A stretch of 64,000 nucleotides of DNA from Lumbricus terrestris (GCA_949752735.1 OX457043.1:39186105-39250104); one strand, 5' to 3'; shown: positions 49,301 through 59,774, counted from the first letter of the stretch. Numbers and translations: made by a program. Notes: generated from the sequence alone by a model not told the origin.

Positions 49301-52300
49301 CCGCTCTGCATTCTGGAGCGCCTCTGAGCAGAGAGAGCTTGAAGGGGCGCTATAACAAGTGCACATACAAACAAACAAACAACAGTTTTTTTATCATTTG
49401 TTCTATTCCAGTAAAGGATGCCAAAATCTTTATCATGAGGGTTCTCTTTGCTGGCAATCAATGATTCAATAACATAGTCTTGTTCACATAAGTTTTAGAT
49501 GTTTCTATTTAATGTGCATCTGCATGTAGGCTAAGTGAGTGTGGTGTGTCACTTGGATAAATTTGTCTCATTTTAAAATCAACGAATATATATTATCATG
49601 ATGACCCATGATCAGGCACATCCCCAAAGTGTAACATCTTCTAAGCAACGTATCTCATGATTTTTCATATCTTTCCATCAGAAACTGTCAGAAAACAAAT
49701 TCCAAGTAAATACTCTTTCAATAGATATACTTGGAAATTGAAATCCTGTGCATCCTGATAATGACGCCAAAGAAATCATTAGATTAATTATTAGATTGGA
49801 TTTTTAAACTGAATTTCTATGCAGAATGACATCAGCTTGTGTTGATCGATTCTATTGTAGTGAAACTGGAAGCATTCTTAAATTCCAGTTCCGCTATTGC
49901 AATTGCATTTGAATTCAATTTTAAAAACCAGAAACAATGAGCAGTTGAATCGTAAAAACCTGTAACCAAAGTTCTTCTTGGATGTTGATATCCCAACTGC
50001 TTTTGTCAAGAAGTTGAACAAAGTCAGCATTCAAACAAGCACTTTCCAACTGTTCATCTGAAACTTTTTTCACCCTCTCTGAAGTGTCTAAACCACGATG
50101 CCTAAAGTTGGTGACAGAACAGAAAGTGATCAATGAATACATTCTCAAATACACACATGTAAATAAATATATATGCATTGTCTACCTATGTTTTTACCAT
50201 GATAATAAGACACATTACGACACATAATACTGTCTTTGTACTTGTGACAACACATGTTTCAAAACTCTCAAAAAGTTATATTTAGGATTGCATTGGGTCT
50301 GTAATGCAATGACTGAGCATTGAGCCAGATGAGTGGACTTTTGTACAAATCCTTAACAAGTTTCTCACTTGCTGTTATCAGGCCCAAATGAATATTTACT
50401 ATGTGCATAAAAGCACAATAAACAAACAAAATACTATAAATGACTAGTTGCATTACACTAAGCATAACATAGCTGACCAGTCCTCTATGTTTCATTTGCA
50501 AAGAAAAATGAGTAAATCGACAAGTTCAAATATGCAAATTCCCTTACTGTGTCAATGTGTGATTCAACAGTTTATTGTGAGTATCTTCAAAGACTTGTGA
50601 AGAATCTCTTGTTGTGCTGATGACGTCATTTGTTAAAATGGCATTGATATCACACCTCTTCTCTTCCACAACTTGCATCCTACTCTCCCTAATTTCATTA
50701 ACTTTTTCATCTCTTTCATTCACACCATTGAAAGTTAGAGCACAAATTTCAGCGGCATCTACTTCAAATAAATTTCCAACTGGGCCTTGAATCGAGTTTT
50801 CAACAGACTTCTGAGATGATAAAAATGAAAGACACAAACTGTTGCCCTCATCAGTTTTGCAGCCATGATACTCGACATCTGGTAGACTAAATTCCTCAGA
50901 GACTTGACTTTTATCCTTCACAGTGTGGTGGACTACTTCCACAATGTGTCTTATTGCATCCACATCTGGCATGCCCGTAAAAGCCTCTCTTGAACTACGA
51001 AGACCTCTTTGCACAGAATTCTCTTTGACTTTCAGTCGACTGCTTCTTCTAACGCTTTTACGGGTGGGACTAGTACTAAGATCTGTGCTTGAACCTGCAA
51101 TGGAGTGGTCAGTGAACGAAGATCGCTGCACAGAACTATTCTTTGAAGAATTTCTAACGTGTCTCCTATCTGTTAGATTAACTAAGTCTTCTGATGATCC
51201 TTCGTGATTATCTGTCTCACAATGTGAAAATGTTTCTGAGCTGTTTGCACCTATTGAATTTTCAGAACTGCGTATGAATGTAGACGGTCTTTTGGATTTA
51301 CTTTCCAAAGACATTTTTGCACACGTACTTTCGTTATGTATATCAAACTGTTTCGAGGACCCAGCAAGATAATCGTGTTTGTAATTTGAAACCGCTTCAC
51401 GAAGATTTCCAGAACATTCAGTGGAAGTAGACAATCTCGCCATATTACTTTCCAAATTAACTGAAGGCTGCCTTGCAGAACTGCTATGTGAATTTATTGA
51501 AGACTCGTTCATTGAATTGCTTTCCAAACCATTTTTGAAAAGTTTATCATCTCTCTGTGTAGCAAACTGCTTAAAGCTTTTAGCATCGTCCATCCTGCAT
51601 TGTGGCATAAGTTCATCATCTACTTCTGTCCACAGTTTACGCCTTTTAGAATTCCATGGTTGCCTATTGATAGGATTTTGTTCAACTGATGAACGTTTTG
51701 CAGGCATTGAACGCCGTCTAGCTTTAACTCTGCTATACAGATCATCGTTATCCTCATCCAAGAAGCTGAGATCTGAAGTGCTGAAGCTTTCTGAATTCAA
51801 GTTGCTTGTCTGCTCCGAGACAATGCAATAAGCCAAGTCAGATGGACTATCAGGCTGCTGAGAACCAAGACATGATAATCGCAAAGTTTTTAGCAGTCGA
51901 TCAGGCTTGGCTAAATTATCTGTTGTCATCATCAATTGTGACTGCACAGAACTCTGGACACTGATTTTCGTCATTGAATCTCGTTCCTTTTGGAGCTCTG
52001 AGTTTTCATAATCTGACTGAGTTTCTAATCGAGGCTTTGTGCAAAGCGTCTTCATCGATTGCGTTTGAAAGTCTGGTAAGAAATATCCTGATCCTTTATA
52101 AGGTACCTTACGGACCAACAGATCTTCCTTAATAGATGCTCCATCCAGATCTACCTCTCTCCTAGATATATTATCTTCCTCCAGCGCCTCCTTCTCATTA
52201 CATGACTGAATTCCTTTTGAAGTATTCAAATAAAAGTCTCCAATATTCAGGATTCTCAATTCATCTTCTTGACCATTTGTGATCCAGTTGCCAAAGGGTT

Positions 52301-53658
52301 CATATGTCATTTGACTGACAGCAAATTCATCTTTTTTATTTCCATTTTCAATTGCAAAATCAGTTGGCTCATTGCATTTGTCTGCACTGCTATCAGCTGA
52401 GGTTTTATTTTGCAAATTAGAATAAATTCCAGAATGGTTGTCGTCAGACTTGCTTCCATCATTGTCTTTGAGAATGCAGTCAACTTTTTCCACACATTTT
52501 TTGCTGTGATCGGCTGAACATTTCACGCCAGATATTACATCTGTTGCTAGCATTCCATTATTAAACTGACTGCCTTGGAATTCTGCTCTGGACCAGTTTT
52601 CGCTGCCAAGACTGCAATCTCCTGTTTCTGTAGACTGAAGTAGCATTTTGCTTGGAATGTTGTCTTCTGACTCAAACATTTCCTCAGAATGTTGAGGACC
52701 AATTGGAAAAACCACTTTGTTTCCCTCTTCATCCAAAGTGGAATCTGACTCTGCAGAATCATTTCGTTGACGGACAAGGTTCGAATGTTGAGCGGAGTTC
52801 AGTGATGATGCAGAAACACAGACAACATCAGAGCATGCTGGATTTGCTTTAACACTGTTAACCACTTGAGAATGAGAAGTAACCAGAGGATAAGAATTCA
52901 CTGAGTCAGAGGTTACAAGGTCACCAACAAATGGAAGACTAGAATTCACACAGGTTTCTTCTTCCACTGCGTTCAAATTAGCCAGATCAGGGACAGTTAG
53001 ATTGGAGTTATTGACACGAACTTCCTCATCAACTTCATTACTTGGCATTGACACATGGATTGGAGTCAATTTGAAAGATACACAACATTTCCGTGGATTC
53101 TCTGCCAATGATAGATCATCAACTGAAGTGTACGGAGAACTGTCTGCATGTCCAATAACAATACAAGAATCAGAAGCCGCATCAGCACCCAAAGAACCAT
53201 CTTCAGACAATGAATACAACTCAGTCTGTTCCTTTATCTTCTGACGTACATGGTCTTTAGCACTCTTGCGGCGTTCCTGCTTCTAGAATTAAAAATAAAA
53301 ATTGTGTAGCAACACGAATATAATTAGGTCAATGAGACTACACATTAATTGGAAGATTGGAAATGGGTTCAGCAAAGGTAAACCAGTGTGACACCTGGAT
53401 CCTGGACAAAAGATGAAAAGGTAGAGTGAGGAAACTTTTCAGAGAGTAAAGCATGAACAAACTTGTCTTTCGAATGTTTAATCAAAACACATGCAATAAC
53501 ACTTTACAATAACAGTGCACTAAATATACTAGAACTTAAAAAGATCATAGCAAGTAGGTACTAAATAATGCTCTACAATTGTTGCTTTAAATAAATACCT
53601 TTAATTTAAGTTTTTTCTTTGCCAATTCTTTCTGTAGCAATTCCAGCTTCTGCTTGAG
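37100..53658 (-). CDS. PALB2: PALB2 homologue (partner and localizer of BRCA2), 9 exons, 5' exon missing
   Basis: Scaffold that links BRCA1 to BRCA2/RAD51 in homologous recombination. Exons (minus strand): 53599-53658, 50548-53282, 49960-50101, 48840-49026, 43147-43276, 42636-42881, 40180-40303, 38691-38827, 37100-37310. They sum to 3972 nt, open throughout, giving 1323 residues plus stop. The N-terminus LKQKLELLQKELAKKKLKLK followed by KSAKDHVRQKIKEQ matches the human coiled coil (LKEKLAFLKREYSK, then KIKHSIKKTVEEQ). The C-terminus matches the PALB2 propeller: GLLFL then CLIVLNP (human GLLFIVL then QLIVINP), and ENGTLLLWSLFSG (human TSGTIAIWDLLLG). The middle is acidic, Ser-rich and unconserved, as in other PALB2 proteins. 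The ATG exon was not found. Junctions 43147/42881 and 42636/40303 use weaker sites. Confidence 0.88.
37502..38340. mobile_element. Non-autonomous hAT element, 839 bp
   Basis: Ends CAGTGGTCTCAAAC and GTTTGAGACCTCTG, with the 8-bp duplication TTCTATAG (37494-37501 and 38341-38348). It is between the last two PALB2 exons. The 119-residue frame inside has no family resemblance. Confidence 0.9.
38691..38827 (-). CDS. PALB2: PALB2 WD40 exon 5
   Basis: Encodes GLLFLPCFLSNNNASGC and LIVLNP, then LNDLNQACR, aligned with human GLLFIVLSHP, LIVINP and LPPGQAGR. The acceptor CTTTCAG and donor CAG|GTAATG are good, and the frame joins exactly to the last exon. Confidence 0.87.
40180..40303 (-). CDS. PALB2: PALB2 WD40 exon 4
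   Basis: Encodes QLLPTFF and YDSSFRFSVLAYE, matching human GQLLKKM and DDSYQASVCHKAYSE. The acceptor at 40303 fits the phase but turns the conserved Trp of VIW into Cys and omits NLKTG. An AG five bases upstream gives TSQLL but would need a micro-exon. Confidence 0.62.
41555..42445 (+). repeat. tRNA-derived SINE interrupted by a DNA transposon
   Basis: The 5' part (about 41555-41701) has the B box GGTTCGAATCC, then TAGGGACCCTGGGCAAGTCC and GGGAGCGCCTCCAAGTAG. The 3' part (42397-42445) has CCTGAAGATGCGCTATAAC. The halves are separated by the 695-bp element. Confidence 0.78.
41702..42396. mobile_element. DNA transposon with 6-bp target duplication, inside a SINE
   Basis: The first 21 bases (TAGGCCCCCCAG...) match the inverted last 21 with one mismatch, flanked by CCTGAA on both sides (41696-41701 and 42397-42402). 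Both subterminal regions carry repeated TTTGCGC words. A minus-strand frame from 42163 begins MATTEWDDSIEVIETIEESV and is unrecognised. It is inserted in the SINE at 41555-42445, within a PALB2 intron. Confidence 0.8.
42636..42881 (-). CDS. PALB2: PALB2 WD40 exon 3
   Basis: Encodes LVAGAGQQIRVCALTE to FSSFEVLI, matching human LVSSSGTLSDQQVEVMTF to NNIVIW. Acceptor TTTCAG, strong donor G|GTAAGT. Confidence 0.87.
43147..43276 (-). CDS. PALB2: PALB2 WD40 exon 2
   Basis: Encodes LSVLVKHSAERYLLAGSS and VEWTIEFGSEGANVCLAFGAM, matching the human segment around NLVCVALGNLEIREIRALF. The donor GTTGAC is the only GT in phase with the next exon. A GC donor about 27 bases further on is an alternative that would add about nine residues. 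Confidence 0.75.
44448..46015 (+). mobile_element. hAT element inserted in a 15-bp minisatellite
   Basis: Ends CAGCGGTGCGCAACC and GGTTGCGCACCCCTG, with GCATAGAT on both sides (44440-44447 and 46016-46023). Fragments KRTLGEERRNFNEKW and MKCLICGKVVKSLKADN resemble the N-terminal zinc finger of ZBED/GTF2IRD2-type hAT transposases, with frame breaks. GCGGCCG-rich ends. It lies in a PALB2 intron. Confidence 0.85.
46016..46244. repeat. 15-bp minisatellite
   Basis: Unit CATAGACGCTATTGA with T/C variants, about 15 copies. Its start is also found at 44424-44447 on the far side of the hAT element. It yields false frames of repeating Asp-Ile-Asp-Ala. Confidence 0.93.
46922..48135. repeat. 45-bp minisatellite, 27 copies
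   Basis: Unit GATGCGAATTATTTGCAGTC plus 25 bases ending ACCTTCCATA; the first unit is 44 bp and all others 45. Units differ mainly at two sites (G or C at position 6; C or T at position 16). Because 45 is a multiple of 3, it creates a long but meaningless minus-strand frame. In a PALB2 intron. Confidence 0.97.
48840..49026 (-). CDS. PALB2: PALB2 WD40 exon 1
   Basis: Encodes VIICCHGNGITIYKK and EWTVWSTWNAD, matching human [20 protein letters not shown] and YTWHFAE. The donor at 48840 (GTTAGC) is chosen because only it fits the phase of the next exon. A better-looking GTGAGC at 48861 would break the frame. Confidence 0.8.
49158..49383 (+). repeat. Full-length tRNA-derived SINE
   Basis: Pol III A-box region GGTGGTGTAGTGGTGGCG and B box GGTTCGAATCC, then a body with CTTGGGCAAGTCCTTCACTC, then GAAGGGGCGCTATAACAAG and a (CAAA) tail. 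The best copy of the family here, in a PALB2 intron. Confidence 0.85.
49960..50101 (-). CDS. PALB2: PALB2 exon before the WD40 propeller
   Basis: Encodes HRGLDTSERVKKVSDEQLES and QEELWLQ. The phase on both sides is exact. It lies at the position of the linker that leads into the propeller. Confidence 0.82.
50548..53282 (-). CDS. PALB2: PALB2 large central exon (2735 nt)
   Basis: One long open frame beginning KQERRKSAKDHVRQKIKEQ, which completes the coiled-coil region. About 890 polar residues follow, with no domain I recognise. There is a basic cluster around KARRRSMPAKRSS and SKRRKLW that could be a nuclear-localisation or chromatin-binding segment. Donor A|GTAAGG. It ends two bases into a Gln codon completed by the next exon. 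Confidence 0.9.
53599..53658 (-). CDS. PALB2: PALB2 coiled-coil exon
   Basis: Sixty bases encoding LKQKLELLQKELAKKKLKLK in phase 0, the heptad-repeat helix that pairs with the BRCA1 coiled coil. Acceptor ATAG, donor AAAG|GTATTT. Confidence 0.85.
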
Positions 53659-55469
53659 CTATGGAAACATACAAGAACAATTTAAAACGTAGTTACCCAG
53701 CTGGCTCTTGTGTATAATCTGTGTACTGTCAAGCACCAAGGTCACATACATTTTATATACTAAATATTTGGTAATCCCGAAGACTGCGTGCCCATTTTCA
53801 AAACAACATGGTTGCCAATGACTGCACTAAAATAGAGCGCAGTGGCATAGACCTCCATCCCACAATGCAAAGCGGTCAGTTAAGTAATAAATCGAAGCAA
53901 AGGGTGATATATCATGGTTATATGTGCAAGACATGACAGTTAAATACATGGTTAAATACGCAGTTAACAGAAATGAGAAAGTAACACAATTTTGAAATGC
54001 AGCATTTAATATGATCGAACAATTGTTTGCTCAATGTATCGAAACTTCAAAAGTGCCTAATTTGCTACTTACTATTAATATATATATATATATCTTTACT
54101 CGTTTAACAGCACTGACTAAGCAATATATTAACTCGTAATTTAACAGTCCTTTCGAACTATCTATTTAGACGATCTACTTAGCCGTCTTTAGCCTATTGC
54201 ATACTTGTCAGACAGTTTTTGCATTTCTTGTTTCTGCACATATACCTGTCTGGGAATGGACGTTTGATATATGGTCAACCTAGAAGAGTAAGAAGACCCA
54301 GTGCTATAATTAGCATATAGAAACAATTATGCGCAGATAATCATATGTATACATAAAATAATTATGTGAGCATATATCCAGGGCTATACTGGTAAATTTG
54401 GAAGTGAGTACACGCTGACCAGGAGAAAAGTCGCCTTTTTTGGGTGTGAAATTTCTGATGACTTTTTTAGTCATCCGCCCAAAAATTTCCCTATTTTCTC
54501 CATCCAAAAAATCTGAAGGCATTTTTAGTCATCCGCCAAAAAATTTGCCCATTTTCTCGTCCGAAAAAACCTGACGACATTTTTTTAAAGTCTTTCACTC
54601 CGAATTTCATGAAAAATACACCTAAATATCCTTTGCCTTTTTTTCATGCGTATACCCGCACACTCTTGGTGAGGCGAGTATACGCTGTATACCCGCGTGT
54701 ACCCTGGTTTTCGGCGGTGAGTATACGATGCCGTTTTTTCTCGGGGGTAAGTATACACCGTATACCCGCGTATACCCTTGATTACAGCCCTGCGTAGCAT
54801 ATAGAAACATTTTCATAATTATTTTATCTATGCATGCATATTTTTGTATTAAGGAAAATTGGACTGTTTCTGTCATTACTATTATGCAGGCAGATATACT
54901 GTACTGTGAATGCTGTATTTCTTTAGTTAGGAACTGTTATGACTTATGAATCTTCAGAAAGTGTTAGAGATTTCAGATTTAAATAGAGATAAGTCAAACA
55001 CATCAGAAATTTTTAGGTTTCAGAAGACAGCAGAGATTTCAGCAACCAATAGAGGAACTCATTATCTGATCTAACTGGTCTTGGCTTCATTTCATATTTT
55101 AGATCAGATGAAATTAAAAGTATTTTTTATTTCTGATCAAATTGCCTATATCTTGCACATTATTCCACGTATCTGTTTCTCCGCTTTGTTATTGTAGCCA
55201 CTCCTCTAAATTCTAAACGAATACGAAATTCGTCAATTTTCATAATTATCGTTGTCCAAAGTCCACTTTACAGTGCTTTCCAGAAATGCATTGTCATTTC
55301 AGTGCATTCATGTCGTGCTTCAAACACCCTATTTTATTTTGCCGCATTTCCAAAGCCTGGTACTTAAACCACATAAAACAGCCCTACCCATTTAAAATGT
55401 ATCTTTAAAATGTGCCAAAATGCATTCAGTGTGCTCAGCCATTACCATATAATTATCGTGTGTGGAGAA
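53659..55469. other. Region upstream of PALB2, first exon expected here
   Basis: The PALB2 ATG exon should lie here, but no ATG with a phase-0 donor could be chosen with confidence. The element at 54379-54792 is the only other feature. Confidence 0.4.
54379..54792. mobile_element. Probable hAT-like element upstream of PALB2
   Basis: Ends CAGGGCT and AGCCCTG are inverted. AGCATATA flanks both sides but is offset by two or three bases, so the duplication is only approximate. The interior repeats TATACCCGCGT and GTCATCCGCC words. Confidence 0.45.
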
Positions 55470-55477
55470 AAAGGAAT

Positions 55478-56658
55478 GGTAAAAGTTCATTTTAGGTGCG
55501 TAAATTATTTCTCCATGTATACACTTACATAATGTACTGACTTACTTACTTCATCATTACTTCCGTTTCCTGTTGTCTGCCTTGCGTCTGTTTTAACTGT
55601 TTTCACTAAATAAATAATTATTTGAACCTACGAAAATGGCAGGCCGACCTCGCGGCGCAACGGAAATTGTGCCGCGTAACACGATACTTCCACCGCAAGG
55701 AAGAAATGAAATGTGGAACTTTGCTTCTTTGTTGCCAGAAATAAGTGATACAGACGCTTGTTTGCGGTGGTTATCTGCCCGTGGGCTAATCAGAAACAGT
55801 CTTTTGTGTCCTAATTGTCGCCAACCGTGCAGTATAAACGCACATGCTGGAAGTATAGATGGTAGAAGATGGTATTGTGGAACATGTAAAATCAGGAAGT
55901 CGATGAGAGACGGTTCGTTCTTCAGTGGTAGTCACTTGAGTCTGAAACAAGTCGTCATAATGATCTATTGTTGGTCACACGATATGCCACAACTTGTGAT
56001 GAAGCACGAGGCAGAAGTGACAAACAACGCGACAGTTGTCGACTGGTGTAACTTTTTGCGAGAAGAATGCGCAGTGTGGCTGGAAAATCATGCACAAGAT
56101 ATAGGAGGATTTGACCACAATGGAGTACCTTTGGTTGTGGAAATAGATGAGTCGAAGTATTTCCATCGGAAATACAATCGGGGCCAATGGAGAGATGGCC
56201 ATTGGGTGTTTGGCGGCATTGAACGTGGGACTGGAAAATGCTTTCTAGTCGAGGTTCCTGACCGGAGAGCTGCTACGCTGGAGCCGCTGATTCAGCGATT
56301 CATTCTGCCTGGAACACTTATCATGTCTGATGGTTGGGCTTCCTACGCAAATATTGACCGTATCGCCAATGGCATATACATGCACGACGTTGTAGTCCAT
56401 CAACATCACTTTGTCGACCCTAACGATGCCGATGTCCATACTGAAAACGTAGAAAACATGTGGATGCGTGCGAAACGCAAACTTCGCCGCCAGTTTGGAA
56501 CGTCGCAGGCACTGTTCACTTCTTACCTCCATGAATTTGTCTTCCGCAACCGATTCCGACATGAGGACATGTTTCTGGCAGTTCTTACGGTCATTTCAGA
56601 CAACTATCGGGTTTGATATCGTGAGAAATAATTTACGCACCTAAAATGAACTTTTACC
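55478..56658 (+). mobile_element. Intact Merlin DNA transposon
   Basis: Terminal inverted repeats at 55478-55513 and 56623-56658 are identical over 36 bases and begin GGTAAAAGTTC. The flanks carry the 8-bp target duplication AAAGGAAT (55470-55477 and 56659-56666). Size is 1181 bp with one uninterrupted transposase. Identical ends and an open frame suggest recent movement. Merlin is the animal branch related to bacterial IS1016/IS1595. Confidence 0.93.
55636..56616 (+). CDS. Merlin transposase (ISXO2/IS1595-like DDE fold)
   Basis: Cut-and-paste transposase of 326 residues with no stop or frameshift; the ATG context is AAAATGG. A zinc ribbon at residues 58-84 has CPNC and CGTC. The ISXO2-like catalytic domain follows: first acidic residue D171 in VEIDESKY, second D232 in MSDGWASY, third position within residues 270-274 (ENVEN) before MWMRAKRKLRR. 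The domain order (zinc ribbon, then DDE-like core) and the length fit Merlin. The gene has no intron and lies centrally between its inverted ends. It is upstream of and opposite to PALB2. Confidence 0.93.
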   Translation: MAGRPRGATEIVPRNTILPPQGRNEMWNFASLLPEISDTDACLRWLSARGLIRNSLLCPNCRQPCSINAHAGSIDGRRWYCGTCKIRKSMRDGSFFSGSHLSLKQVVIMIYCWSHDMPQLVMKHEAEVTNNATVVDWCNFLREECAVWLENHAQDIGGFDHNGVPLVVEIDESKYFHRKYNRGQWRDGHWVFGGIERGTGKCFLVEVPDRRAATLEPLIQRFILPGTLIMSDGWASYANIDRIANGIYMHDVVVHQHHFVDPNDADVHTENVENMWMRAKRKLRRQFGTSQALFTSYLHEFVFRNRFRHEDMFLAVLTVISDNYRV

Positions 56659-57747
56659 AAAGGAATAAATATATATATATAACATGCATTATTTATTGAT
56701 TTTAAGTGTCTGCATTCATATGAACTAATAATGGTCAAATTCAAGAAAAAAGTAATTGCCAGAGTTATAATATAATTATATAATCCAAACAACTAGTTGC
56801 TGCCATTGGAACATTGCAAAGGGCGCCAAATTTAAACGACTATTATAATGATTGCAGGGCGTCAAATTTCTGCAGCTTTTAATCGGCATATTCCAAGCAT
56901 TTTTCTCAGCTGCTAAATGTTATATACATCAATTTTCAAGTACTTAAATACAACAATTGAATTAATTAAGTCTCCCACCTGAGACTCCATTCCTAGTGCA
57001 TAAACAAAACATGTTCCATAGATTACTTATCACATGGCAGAGGCAACACCAAAGAGGTTAACGTTTACCTTTGTGGTTAGCGCGTCAAATTTCAGAAAAA
57101 TAACTGCAACACGGTTAATAACAATTAGAGCAATTGTAATAATATACAAATAACGTCAATAATCACTGCTACCGTGATATAAGCTAAAATGCATAAAGAT
57201 ATATTAAATTTTAGTCGTGATTCGTGAAGGTTCAAACCATCATCATTTTGGGCTTGTAGAAGACAACAGGATTTTGGGCTTGTAGAAGATCATCTCAGTC
57301 GATAGACGGACATGTTTCCCGCGCTGTCGGAGTCTTAGCAGCATCGATCGGCAGAACGTGGGCCATACCTAAGAATGGGCCATACTGTGCACACTCTACT
57401 AGCTATGATCTCCCAAAAGTAATTCAATCCGCAAATTGCACTGTGGATTATATATGTAGAGGTGAACAGTCACTGCGGGTGCGTTGCGAAAGAAAATGAA
57501 TATTTGCAGCGCTGGAACGACCAAACCGCACTGAGCAAGGCAACAACGACGAATAGGCCGCTATAGACCTAATGACAATAGCTAGTTTTATGGTGACAAA
57601 CGGTAGAGCCTGTGGAGACAGAACTATGTCACTGCTCATGGGCCTACTTGGCAATGCTCAGGTATTCAGCAGGTCAATTTTTGTCAAAATAATGTAAAGA
57701 ATATATTTTTTATTTTCGCGTAGCCTACAGTTATCTCCAGGGGCGCA

Positions 57748-57835
57748 ACCTATGGCAGCGGTGGCGCATTGGTTAACACACTTGCATCTCCATTCAGCGG
57801 ACCTGAGTTCGATTCCCGAAGCTCCGTAAAAATAT
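57748..57835 (+). repeat. tRNA-derived SINE head
   Basis: GTGGCGCATTGGTTAACAC (A box) and GAGTTCGATTCCCG (B box), running directly into the GGGGGGCAAGTGCCCC family end at 57840-57893. Confidence 0.65.
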
Positions 57836-57839
57836 GTGT

Positions 57840-57893
57840 AAGTTTTCCAGGGGGGGCAAGTGCCCCCTCTTGCCCCGTGTGCAGGCGCCCATG
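57840..57893. repeat. Terminal fragment of the CATGGGCGCC family
   Basis: GTTTTCCAGGGGGGGCAAG, then TGTGCAGGCGCCCATGG, matching the right end of the element at 35545-36644. Confidence 0.65.
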
Positions 57894-58536
57894 GTAAGAC
57901 GTGTCTATGCTGTCTAATGACCCGTGACCATCCTGATCAGTTGTGGTCTTCATCACCTGCATGCAGAACTAGACATCGGCTTCACTTCGCCGTCAGTAGA
58001 ACTGAGTGACCTGAAGCGGTAAGAGATCCACCCCTAGACTTCCTAGTCCATAATTATTATGTGTTCCACCACTGATATCCAATTGAGTTGGCAGTTATAT
58101 CAAGCGAACTTTGGATTTTTGGTTCGAAATTGCACATCAGAAATCAACAGCCCCTAGTTTACGTCCAAAATCGTCAAACTCCCCATTTATCGAAACCGGG
58201 GGAGAACGTTCTTCCCCCCTCCATTGGTAGACGCCACTGTTCGTAATAAGCCGATGCAGTGCGATAACTGGAGAAAAATAACTGAATGGGTCATATGCTG
58301 ATTTATTTGGAGTTAAGGTGTGCAATGAAGGCTTTACTGTGGGGTCACTTGATCCCAAGAGAGACTAGGGGTGGGGGTTAACCCCTCAACCAACCCCCGG
58401 CAATTCTCACCCTGCGTCGATGCGCTCAAACGTCTCTGGGGTATCCTATAAAGACGTTGCATCCATTCGTTGCTTGATCTCTGCCACATTAATTAGCGGA
58501 TTAGCCTACCGTTTAAGAGAATTAAACTGGCAAAGC

Positions 58537-58650
58537 ATGAATGGATGAATGAATGAGCGAACGAATTAATTAATGAACGACCGAATGAATGAATGAATTA
58601 ATCAATTAATTAATTAATTGATTGATTGATTAATTAATTAATTAATGACA
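58537..58650. repeat. (AATG)n and (ATTA)n tract
   Basis: GAATGAATGA words passing into TTAATTAATTAATTGATTGA. Confidence 0.9.
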
Positions 58651-58891
58651 CTGTAAGCTTATGACTATGATCAAACGCGTATAAACTGGTGCGATTGTCT
58701 TCTGTCGTCGTGCATAGAAGTCGTTCTCCTTCCTCTTAGATCGAATGTTCTTGTGAGCCCGAGCGTCTCTCTGCGTGTGGTTAGTCGAGATGCGCATCCA
58801 ATGTGTCGCTGGTTGCAGAGGCTGAGCTCGCTCGACTGATTGGTAGGAAGACGAGCCACCACCACCGCCGCTGAATCGTGCAGCAGTCGAT

Positions 58892-59063
58892 ATGATGGTG
58901 GAGAAGATGGTTTCGTCGTTGGAGGCTGGAGGATGGTTTCGATTGATGGGGCTTCGGATGCTGATGCTACTGATGCTGCTGTTGACTGAGATCGGAATCG
59001 GTTTCATCTGCCATGGAGTGAATGGACTGCTGTCGAAATTAATACGATCGAGCGCCACCAGAG
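58892..59063 (+). CDS. Candidate first coding exon with a signal peptide
   Basis: ATG at 58892 opens a frame with GWFRLMGLRMLMLLMLLLTE, then IGIGFICHG, a positively charged start and hydrophobic core typical of a signal peptide. It ends at AGAG|GTAGGA, a plausible donor, after 57 codons. No later exon was recognised, and the partner protein cannot be named. An open minus-strand frame (58642-59073) covers the same DNA and is the competing reading. Confidence 0.35.
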
Positions 59064-59068
59064 GTAGG

Positions 59069-59238
59069 ATCATTCATTCATTCATTCGTTCATTCATTCA
59101 TTCATCCATCCATCCATTCATTCATTCATTCATCCATTCATTCATTCATTCATCCATTCATTCATCCATTTAGCCATTCATCCATTCAACCATTCAACCA
59201 TTCATCCATTCAACCATTCATCCATTCATCCATTCATC
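59069..59238. repeat. (ATTC)n tract
   Basis: CATTCATTCATT with CATCCATC variants, directly behind the candidate donor at 59064. Confidence 0.93.
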
Positions 59239-59774
59239 CAATTCAATGCCTTCAGATCTAATGCCTCAATTCATTGAAACGATTGTCACTTCCACTGAAC
59301 TGACACTGAGATTCACAGTTGTAGTAGTCAAGAGGTTGAGACATGCAAAATGATGCAATGTGTGTCAGAGATAGATGAGAAGACTGAAACAGTCGACCAA
59401 TCGCCTGCAGTGATCTTCTTTCTGAGCGATACCGTTGAACCAAGGAACGCTGAGAACTATAATTATATGCTGTGAGTTTAATTAAAGCTTGGCAATGAAT
59501 TCCAAAACCTTTGGCCAGCAGCCACCGAGAACATCAGACAACAGAGCACAATATTATTATTATCATGCTGAATGTTCGTGAGGCAACAAGAATCAAATTA
59601 ATTGTTGATCTTAATTGCTGGTCTTAATTGCTGGTCATGAGCAAGAAGCAGATATAACATTGTTGCCAGTATGTTGGATGGCTTAAATAAATTAATACAA
59701 TTTTGCAATCGATGCTCATCACTTTCTACTCTACTTGTAATATCAATTATTAGCATAATAATTTTTCTCTTTAT

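Larger units (their letters stand above)
56667..58536. other. Intergenic DNA, repeat fragments only
   Basis: Apart from the SINE head and CATGGGCGCC fragment near 57.8 kb I see no gene. A CAGGATTTTGGGCTTGTAGAAGA-like pair repeats at 57247-57290. Confidence 0.4.

Noticed and set aside
50923..53244. Plus-strand frames opposite the large PALB2 exon
   Set aside because: They are shadows of the coding strand with no family features.
58642..59073. A 143-residue minus-strand frame with a Gly run
   Set aside because: No family features. It overlaps the better-supported signal-peptide reading on the plus strand, though neither is certain.
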